A stretch of DNA of 64,000 nucleotides from Stemphylium vesicarium (lineage: Eukaryota; Ascomycota; Dothideomycetes; Pleosporales; Pleosporaceae), in the NCBI GenBank assembly GCA_004380135.1, contig QXCR01000029.1, positions 62,001 through 126,000 on the forward strand, read 5' to 3'. The notes beneath the pieces were generated by a model. That model did no database searches and had not been told where the DNA came from. It saw only the letters and a list, made by a program, of their open reading frames with translations. Both the position numbers and the translations under genes were made by a program. Below, one piece after another: positions 56,655 to 64,000 of this stretch (the first letter of the stretch is position 1; each line of letters begins with the position of its first letter).

Positions 56655-57564
56655 GTGAGTGAGTCAGGGAATTGAATTGAAGCAGAGGTTCATTTAGTAG
56701 ATACCCGAAATCGTTGGTAATACATTTTGCGCCCGATTGCCCTATGGACCTTCCAAGGTTTTTTTGCTCAGACTCATAATTCCATCAATCGCGAAACTAG
56801 CGAATCTGCAGCGGCGGTTTTTAAAGTTCCGTCACCATTCACATTCCCTTTCCCTCTTTAAACTCTAAACCAGAGACCAGAAACCTTACTATATTATCCC
56901 CTTCTACTAGTTCCCCTCCTCGCTCCTTTCGCCATCTATCAAACACGCGACTCGGGGCGTCGGGCTTAGACAAAGGCCGCGCGAGAACTAGCGTCTGGCA
57001 CCAATTACCAGTCCGCTACCAAGCTCCGCTTCTGCTTCCAAAACAAGGCTTGGACCATGTCATCGGGGCAAAAGCTTAACCCGCTCGCGCCGCCCGTCAT
57101 TTGGTGGATCCGTAGTCCGCTGCATGTGGATTTGTGGATTTGTTGTACGAGGATCGACAGTGTGCTGTATTGTGCAAACAAGGGGGTTGGTTACGTGAAT
57201 ACGGGATTGGTTAGTTTAAGCTGTCGTGATGTCAGGCTTTGGATTTTGGATTTTGGATTGTGGGTTGTGGATGGGGATGACGCGTCGTTTTGCAGAAAGT
57301 TGAGGATGGGATGATGGGAATTAATAACAATGTAGTTCATGTATTCTTGCGCCGCAAAAGGGAAAGTGGTATCTCGATCCGTTAATCAACACCATCGAAG
57401 AAAAAATATCAAATCCCGCGATAAAACGCCGTCGCTCAAGTTTCCCCCAAAAGACAGTCTTATCTCTTCATCTTCTTCTTTTCATCTCATGCATATAATC
57501 TTACAAAGGGTCTTGTTGACACACAGAGGGAAGGAAAAAAAACGATAGCGCAAAAATAGGGCAT
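56655..57564. other. Intergenic between convergent genes, about 0.9 kb
   Basis: 3' flanks of POLD2 (+) and the six-TM gene (-). A small repeat of TTTTGGATTTTGGATT occurs near 57240-57260. No gene supported. Confidence 0.5.
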
Positions 57565-58776
57565 TTAAGCCTTGAAGTTTGCGGTTGTCCATTCCTTTTC
57601 TTCGCGCTTGAGTTCGCGTTGGACCCACGGGATGGTAATGGCTGCCCAGACACCAGCCCACAGGAAGGGGAGGACCCAGCCGACCTATTTTGAATTAGAA
57701 AAGTAGTACGAGGCGGCAAGAGTGTATACATACAACGTAGGCAGCGTCTCGCTGAATAGTAAAGATGATGGCTGTGCAGACTACGGCGGTGACGATGGCG
57801 CCAATGGCCCAGAAGAGGGTCAGGCGGTGTAGCATCTCACGGAAAGCCTTGCTGGCTTGGTAACGAAGGTTCAAGCGCTGGCGGAACTCGGTGCCACCGG
57901 ATCCGTCGACGGCGCAAATGTCCTCGATGTAGGCGTAGATACCGGGGCGAAGGGGCGCACCCTGAGGTAGCGAAGAGATACGGCAGGGGGCAGGAACCTT
58001 CATGATGCGCAAGATGTCTACAAGGAGGAGTTCGCAGCCAATGGCAAACATCATGGTGGGTGCAGGCATGGCAAGAACACGAATAGGTGGGTCGTGGGGA
58101 CATGTGCCGCTGTGACGTTATTTAGTTTCCACAATTTCCCACAGACGGAGACGGTAAAGACTTACGCGATGAGTTCAATCATGACAAAGAACCAGCCCAC
58201 GGACAGATTCCAGTGGAACCAGTCGAGGTACCATCTTTCGGCCCCAATGACCCTACAGCTCGAGCCTTGCTTCCACAGCCTGTGAAAGCGGATAAAGTAC
58301 TCGACAATCGACACAGTTCCGAGCAGGGCGGTACTGATACTGAAGACGGCGTTGGCGGATAGCTGATCGCGCGTAAGGCCGTACCACATGCCAAAGTAGA
58401 GGCCGATGGGCATGAAGACGCAGTCGAGGATGATCAGCGTCCAGAACCAGAAGATGGCCTTCTTTCGCGTGCGAAGCGTGTAGTTGAGCGGCGGCGGGCG
58501 GCTAAAATCGGGATCATCGTATGTGACTTGGGTATGGGGAAAGAGGGCCTGGCGGTTTGGTGATGGGGCTCGACTTGGCTGTGCGCTTGGGTTGAGGCTT
58601 GATGCGTTGTTGGCGGGCGTGGCACTGCGCGGTTGTCGCTCATCGTTGCTCACGCCGTCGACTTGGAAGCCGGGTACGGGCAGTGTATCTGCCTGGCCAG
58701 CCGTGGTAGGCCGCGATGCGTCAGTAGGAGGCGTCGTCTGCCTCAAGGGCTCCGTCGACGTCTGTTCAGTAGCCAT
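57565..58776 (-). CDS. Six-transmembrane protein, unknown function
   Basis: Three exons, 58776-58166, 58109-57734 and 57684-57565, join in frame to 368 residues; introns are 55 and 49 bp. The first 110 residues are Pro/Ser/Thr-rich and hydrophilic. Six hydrophobic helices follow, including FWFWTLIILDCVFMPIGLYF, NLSVGWFFVMIELIAG (spanning the first splice), MMFAIGCELLLVDIL, LFWAIGAIVTAVVCTAIIFT and VLPFLWAGVWAAITIPW. The short C-terminal tail is charged (QRELKREEKEW). Recognised only as a conserved-looking fungal membrane protein; no transporter motif seen. Confidence 0.82.
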
Positions 58777-59191
58777 TGCGCGGGAGTGATGGCGCGACGG
58801 TGTGGCCAGGAGTTCAGAGCGGAAGTGTCGGCAAAAAAAGAAGAGTCGGTCGTGTCGTGTCTTATCCGGATGCCAACGGAGACGGTGGTGTCTTGTATGG
58901 GTAGGCTGGCTTGGTGCAAGGGGGGTGATTGTGTGGTGTCAGCGGCATGCAGCCCGTCGCCAGCAATTATGGAAGGGCATAGGCCTCTCATCGAGCGACG
59001 CCTATGATGTAATGCGAAGCCATTCCCGGGCCCTGGCCTTGGCGCGCTCTTGGGGGGCCTCGGCGCTGACGCGACAAACACCTGATTGACCTGATTGACC
59101 TGAATTAGACCCGCATCCGTCCTCTGACCTCACCACCAAGCCCACACCTCTAACACGGCCCTGCATACGGGATATGTGAAGGATCATAGTG
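58777..59191. other. Divergent intergenic region
   Basis: Shared upstream region of the six-TM gene (-) and the lipase gene (+). Contains a short direct repeat CCTGATTGACCTGATTGACC near 59081-59101. Confidence 0.5.
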
Positions 59192-60428
59192 ATGGGCTCC
59201 TTACGCGGCCTGATCTTGTCTTATCTTGCGCTCGTCACGTCCTTTGTCGCTGCTGGCCAGGGCGATGCGACACAGCAACCGCTGCTCCGCGGAACAGCCA
59301 GCGGGAACAGCTCCACCATCACCCAGAAGTTGTTTTGGGAACTCGAACAATTGGCGCGCATAGTCGATATATCGTACTGCGTAGGCACTGCCGGCCTGGG
59401 AATTAGGAAACCGTTCAAGTGCGCAAGCCGCTGTGCGGATCGCGACTTTGAGGCGTTTGAGCTCGTCACAGTGAGTCGGCGCGCGCAGACATCCGTGGAT
59501 GCGTCGCATGAGGTGCTGATATATCTAGGCATGGAACACTGGCCCTTTCCTGTCTGACTCCTGTGGCTACATCGCTCTTTCGCACTCTCCTACCAACCCC
59601 CGTCTCATACTCGCTTTCCGTGGTACCTACTCGGTCGCAAACACCATCGCCGACCTGTCGACTATACCGCAAGAATACGTTCCATATCCGGGTGACGACG
59701 ACGACGACGATACCTCTGAATTCATCGCTCCGCGCCTTGATCTTGGGGATGATGACCCGCCTCCAGCAGAACCGCCGAAATGCGAGAACTGCACCATTCA
59801 CACGGGCTTTTACTCGTCCTGGCTTCACACACGCAAGGTTGTTCTACCGCACGTCGCCGAGGCTTTGGAAAAGTACCCAAACTACAAGCTGGTATTGGTA
59901 GGGCATTCGCTGGGCGGCGCTGTTGCCACGCTAGCTGGACTAGACTTCAAGGCGCGTGGTTGGGATCCTCATGTGACCACCTTTGGGGAACCAAGGCTCG
60001 GGAACAAGGAGTTCAACACGTACGCTGATGGCCGCTTCAACGTCACAGCCGACCACGAGCATAACAAAATCCACCGCGTCACCCACATCGGCGATCCCGT
60101 GCCTTTGCTGCCGCTCTCCGAATGGGGCTTCAGCATGCACAGCGAGGAGATTTTCATATCCGAGTCCAGCCTACCCTTTTCCATCGTAGACATTCACTAC
60201 TGTGAGGGCGATGAAGACGAACACTGTATCGCAGGGAGCGATGACGAGAAACCAGCTTGGGGCGTGCCAACTCGCTTCAAGTTCTGGCAGCTCTTCTTCG
60301 CCCACCGTGACTACTTCTGGCGACTGGGCTTGTGTATGCCTGGTGGCGATCCCCGCGATTGGTATGATAAATATCCCAGGCACAGTATAGAGGAAGACGA
60401 CGACGCGCCCGAGATTGACGAGTTGTAA
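59192..60428 (+). CDS. Class 3 (alpha/beta-hydrolase) lipase entering the secretory pathway
   Basis: Two exons, 59192-59470 and 59529-60428, give 392 residues. Signal peptide MGSLRGLILSYLALVTSFVA. The oxyanion region is LILAFRGTYSVAN. The nucleophile elbow VGHSLGGAVATLAGL places the catalytic Ser at about residue 220, and the Asp is likely in HRVTHIGDPVPLLP; the His candidate lies in VDIHYC or further on. Family: fungal triacylglycerol lipases and feruloyl-esterase relatives; substrate unknown. Odd points: an Asp-rich loop (GDDDDDDTSE) before the elbow, and an acidic end terminating in IDEL, which resembles but does not match the ER-retrieval signal HDEL. It may be secreted or kept in the ER. 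Confidence 0.9.
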
Positions 60429-60594
60429 TAAGTAGTGTGGCCTTTTTACTTGCGGCCCTTGACTTGTATTCTTTGTAATGGTATTCCTACACCTTGACCA
60501 TCATGCACATGGTCCTGAAATGAATGAGAAACGCCATGCCCGTCCTTACGCCGCGCCTGCCAACCTGATTACCGTAGCGAGAAAGACTTTTTTT

Positions 60595-61789
60595 TTAGTT
60601 TGTGCCGTTCTGGCTAAGAAGAGTCCTGCGCTTCGCGACGGCAGAAGCAAGGTCTTCCAGCACAGTCTCTGTAGTCTCCCAGTCAATGCATGCATCGGTA
60701 ATCGACACGCCGTATTCAAGACCAGCCTTGCCCTCCTTGGGGACCTTTTGAGCGCCAGCCTTGATGTTGCTCTCAATCATGACACCCATGACAGCAGTCT
60801 CACCCTTTTCAATCTGCTCCGCAACAGCGTGGGCTACCTTGGGCTGGTTCATGTGGTTCTTCTCCGAATTGCCATGGCTGCAGTCGATCATCAAGCGCGA
60901 GTTCATGCCCTTTGACTCGAGCTTCTCCCTTGCCTCCTTGACGCTCTTCGCATCGTAGTTTGTGCCCTTCTTGCCGCCGCGCAGGATAATGAAGCCGTCG
61001 TCGTTGCCAATGGTACCGACGATAGCGACAACACCAGGCTTGGTAACGGAGAGGAAGTGGTGGGGGTGCTTCGCGGAGCCGATGGCGTCAATGGCCACGT
61101 CCAGCGTACCGTCTGTGCCGTTCTTGAAACCCACCGGGAAGGACAGGCCCGAAGCCAGCTCGCGGTGGAGTTGCGACTCTGTGGTCCTGGCGCCAATTGC
61201 GCCTACACTGAACATATCCGCCAGGAACTGGGGGGAAATGGTATCTAGCATTTCGCTCGCAAGCGGCATGCCCTTCTCCGTCAAGTCGGCGAAGAGCTGC
61301 CTCGAGATGCGCAGGCCCTTGTTGATCTTGAAGCTGTTGTCAATGTCCGGGTCGTTGATCAGACCCTTCCATCCGACCGTTGTGCGCGGCTTCTCCAAGT
61401 AGGAGCGCATGACGATGAGCAGATCATCCTGGTACTTTTCCTTGAGCTTGAGCAGGCGGTCGCAGTATTCGAGGGCGGCGGCGGGGTCGTGGATGGAGCA
61501 CGGGCCGATGACGACGAGCAACCTCTTCTGAGCGTCTTTGCCCTGGACAATCTCGACGGCTTCGTCGCGCGCCTTGAGCACCGTGTCGCGCGACTTTGCT
61601 GTCTGCGGGATCTCGCTCTGCAGGAGGTCGGGCGGTGTGAGGGGGTTGTAGCCGCGAATGCGCCAGTCTTCTGAGTTGTGCGGGTCGCCGACGGCTGGGT
61701 TCGCGATGTGGAACTACAGCGAGCGGGCATGTTAGAGAGGGGGCAAGTAAGGCGTGGTGCAATACCTAGGTAGGTATACTTACAGACAT
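60595..61789 (-). CDS. ARO3: DAHP synthase, Aro3-type
   Basis: First step of the shikimate pathway: condenses phosphoenolpyruvate and erythrose 4-phosphate to DAHP. Two exons, 61789-61784 and 61713-60595, give 374 residues. Exon 1 is only 6 nt (Met-Ser), followed by a 70-bp intron. The N-terminus EDWRIRGYNPLTPPDLLQ and the later FLSVTKPGVVAIVGT match Aro3 more closely than Aro4, which suggests the phenylalanine-inhibited isoform. Core motifs: VVIGPCSIHDP, RSYLEKPRTTVGWKGLINDP, GAIGARTTESQLHRELASGL, ILRGGKKGTNYDAKSV and MIDCSHGNSEKN. It is divergent from the 62533 gene. Confidence 0.95.
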
Positions 61790-62532
61790 GGCTGCTGAAA
61801 CTGTTGCAAGTGCAAAAAAACGACCAAGAATCAGTTGTCTATTGTGAGCAAGTAGTGACTGACTGTAATATGAAAACAGCCTTTTTTTCTGCGCTGACGA
61901 CAAGGCCTCTTTATGAGTCGAATGTTTTGGTATGACGGCGGAGTCGGACCTTCTCTCATTGGTCAATCCATTGCATGCTCGAGCGGATTTTATTGTTGTG
62001 GCGGCGGGGTCGAGCCTCAATCATCAGCCTGGTCTGGCCACCCTTGTGAAGGGCTTACCATGGTGGCTTGTTCGGTGAAATACAAAAGCAAGCTTACACC
62101 GCAAGGCATTTTGTATTTGATGTCGCTTTCCGACGTGCGCATAGACACGAACGCGTTGTAAAAGGCGATTCCAAAATGCGCCGACCGCGGGGCTCACCGC
62201 GAACGCTACCGAACGCCTCTTAGAGACATCGGGGCATGGCATATCGTTTATTCTATTCACTCCGTCTGCAACATGAAGTGTGTATAACAAATCCCAGACC
62301 CTATTCGCAGACATGTCAAACCATATTGGCGGTACAGCTCGAGCTGTCGATGACTTAGCTAGGTCTCGACAAGCAGTGCCGTCATCGCTACTCCACCAGC
62401 TCTACGTCACAAGCATCGCATACCGAAAGAGCCGTGTCGCGCCAAACATGCAATTCTTAAATCTTAACGCCTCTCAATTGATCCCACACTAAGCATTCCC
62501 AATCACTCATCTACTTCCAAATTCAAATCATA
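61790..62532. other. Divergent intergenic region between ARO3 and the isomerase-like gene
   Basis: Has a 6-of-7 match to the CpcA/Gcn4 element (TGAGTCG near 61915) and an ATTGG (CCAAT) box near 61958, both on the ARO3 side. No gene seen. Confidence 0.45.
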
Positions 62533-63606
62533 ATGAGCGGTCTCGACTACTCCTCTCTCGCATCCATCCCAATCAGTTACGCGACATGCTCGCTCGGCAG
62601 CCCGTCGAACCCTCCCCCTCTCCTTGACCGTCTGCAAGCCATTTCCAGCGCGGGTTTCTCCGCCGTCGAGCTCTCATTTCCCGACATCCTCTCGTACGGC
62701 GAGACGCTGCTCGGGCATGAAGTGGCGCCATCCAACTACTCCGACCTCTGCAAAGTGGCCGCGGAGATCAAGAAAGAATGCGACAAGCGAAACCTAGGCA
62801 TCATGATGCTGCAGCCTTTTGCAAACTACGAAGGCTGGCCAGAAGGCTCCGACGGCCGCAACGACGCCATGGACCGCGCGCGCGGCTGGATCCGCATCAT
62901 GCAGGCGTGTGGAACGGACATGCTGCAGGTTGGATCGACCGACTCGCCACTTGACAAGCTGGATAGGAGCAAGATGGTTTCGGATCTACAGGTGTTATGT
63001 GACATGCTCAAGGAGCACGGTTTCCGCCTCGCCTACGAGAACTGGTGTTGGTCGACGCATGCCCCGGGCTGGAAGGACGTCTGGAGTATCGTGAAACAGG
63101 TCGACCGGCCCAACATTGGTCTCTGCCTTGATACGTTCCAGACAGCAGGCGGAGAATGGGGAGATCCCCGGACTTCCTCCGGCTTGCTAGAAGACGTGTC
63201 AAAGGAAGAGCTGGAAAAGCGATTCCAGAATAGTCTTCAGGATCTCAGCGAAAGTATCCCAAAGGACAAGATCTATCTCCTGCAGATCAGCGACGCTTAC
63301 AAGGTCCCCCAGCCGCTCCATGCTGAGCGCGATGATGCGGGCTTGTTGCCTCGCGGTCGCTGGAGTCACGACTTTAGACCTCTTCCCTACAATGGTGGCT
63401 ATCTACCCGTCGTCGACGTTGCGAGGGCGGTGCTTAAAACGGGGTTCCGTGGTTGGTTCAGTTACGAAGTCTTTGATGGTGGCGCCGACGGCAAGAAGAT
63501 GGATGTCGATATTGTCGCTTATGCTCATGCTGCGAAGAATGTCCAGGATAGGCTGCTCGAGGAGTGTGCGGGACGGAAGGTACCGGAGGAAGTGGCGACG
63601 AGGTAG
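62533..63606 (+). CDS. Xylose-isomerase-like TIM-barrel protein (sugar isomerase/epimerase or 3-dehydroshikimate dehydratase type)
   Basis: A single exon of 357 residues in the AP-endonuclease-2/xylose-isomerase-like TIM-barrel family. It begins SIPISYATCSLGSPSNPPPL and AISSAGFSAVELSFPDI. Likely metal ligands are the Glu in RLAYENWCW (about residue 170), the Asp in GLCLDTFQ (about 200), the His in RWSHDFRPLP and the Glu in WFSYEVFDGG (about 315). Fungal members of this fold include 3-dehydroshikimate dehydratases (quinate breakdown), hydroxypyruvate isomerases and sugar epimerases; the sequence alone does not separate them. Its position beside DAHP synthase favours a shikimate/quinate link only weakly. 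No signal peptide. Confidence 0.8.
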   Translation: MSGLDYSSLASIPISYATCSLGSPSNPPPLLDRLQAISSAGFSAVELSFPDILSYGETLLGHEVAPSNYSDLCKVAAEIKKECDKRNLGIMMLQPFANYEGWPEGSDGRNDAMDRARGWIRIMQACGTDMLQVGSTDSPLDKLDRSKMVSDLQVLCDMLKEHGFRLAYENWCWSTHAPGWKDVWSIVKQVDRPNIGLCLDTFQTAGGEWGDPRTSSGLLEDVSKEELEKRFQNSLQDLSESIPKDKIYLLQISDAYKVPQPLHAERDDAGLLPRGRWSHDFRPLPYNGGYLPVVDVARAVLKTGFRGWFSYEVFDGGADGKKMDVDIVAYAHAAKNVQDRLLEECAGRKVPEEVATR

Positions 63607-64000
63607 ATGGCGAAGAGATGATGTGGGGGCAGGGGAGGTTTAGTATGTTGGTTGTATGATATACTTTATTGAGATTTCCAGTCCAGACTAGCGGTGATGA
63701 TGAAGAGATGGATTATTGCGTATTAAACAAGGGAAAAAAAACGTAAAGGAAGATGTTAATTTGCACCTCCCAACAACACAGATGGAACGAAGAAAAAGAA
63801 TAACAAGCCCTCACTCACACCAAGCTCAATGAATCTCACCACTCTCCTCCACATTCGCCATCGCCCGTCAGAGCCGCTACAATAGTCATCCGAAAACGAA
63901 CATCCCCTTGCTCGATACTTCCCTACTACAACCACAACTACCGCTCCCCACCCCCCTTTTCCCATTCATCCCTTAAACCACTAAGCAGCCCTCGTAGCAA
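63607..64000. other. Right edge, no gene seen
   Basis: 3' UTR of the TIM-barrel gene, then sequence without a supportable frame. Confidence 0.5.

Overview
The window is nuclear DNA of a filamentous ascomycete, most likely a Dothideomycete of the order Pleosporales. The reasons are densely packed genes on both strands, introns of about 45-70 bp with GTRNGY donors and CTAAC or CTGAC branch points, fungal families throughout (PalF, Yor1, Erg12, Mug190, Rsa4), and a small cysteine-rich secreted protein of the BAS2 type. There is no bacterial or organellar sequence. The species cannot be fixed from the sequence alone.

Layout. 0.25-2.9 kb: a CSC1/OSCA-type channel (-). 2.9-5.8 kb: no confident gene. 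5.8-8.5 kb: palF (+). 8.9-9.6 kb: a coiled-coil protein (-). 9.9-11.1 kb: PXR1 (+). 11.9-13.7 kb: ERG12 (+). 14.2-15.3 kb: eIF3j (+), convergent with HIS1 (-, 15.8-17.1 kb). 18.3 kb: a tRNA-Gly(UCC) gene interrupted in its T-loop. 18.8-22.0 kb: MSH4 (-), divergent from RSA4 (+, 22.2-23.8 kb). 24.4-28.3 kb: a Mug190-like lipid-transfer/C2 protein (+). 28.4-29.3 kb: a HAD phosphatase (-). 30.0-31.6 kb: ornithine aminotransferase (+). 33.4-37.9 kb: a Yor1-like ABC transporter (+). 40.1-40.7 kb: a single-pass membrane protein (+). 42.4-43.2 kb: a SET-domain protein (+). 45.5-46.5 kb: a BAS2-like gene interrupted by a MITE (-). 48.8-49.2 kb: a dsRBD-fold microprotein (-). 49.2-54.1 kb: gene-poor. 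54.1-54.4 kb: a small wall protein (+). 54.9-56.7 kb: POLD2 (+). 57.6-58.8 kb: a six-TM protein (-). 59.2-60.4 kb: a secreted lipase (+). 60.6-61.8 kb: Aro3-type DAHP synthase (-), divergent from a TIM-barrel isomerase/dehydratase (+, 62.5-63.6 kb).

Most genes are housekeeping: amino-acid synthesis (HIS1, ARO3, CAR2), sterol precursors (ERG12), ribosome and translation factors (RSA4, PXR1, eIF3j), and replication or meiosis (POLD2, MSH4). I see no biosynthetic cluster; neighbours look independent.

The two most unusual signals both concern introns. First, the tRNA-Gly(UCC) gene is a complete cloverleaf except for a 55-nt insert in the T-loop that has spliceosomal signals (GTAAGT, CTAAC, AAG) rather than those of a tRNA intron. 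Second, a 373-bp MITE with long inverted repeats and a TA target duplication sits in the BAS2-like gene so that its duplicated TA helps form a GT donor and a TAG acceptor. Removing it as a 379-nt intron would join two six-cysteine domains in frame; keeping it gives a one-domain protein whose last codons and stop come from the transposon.
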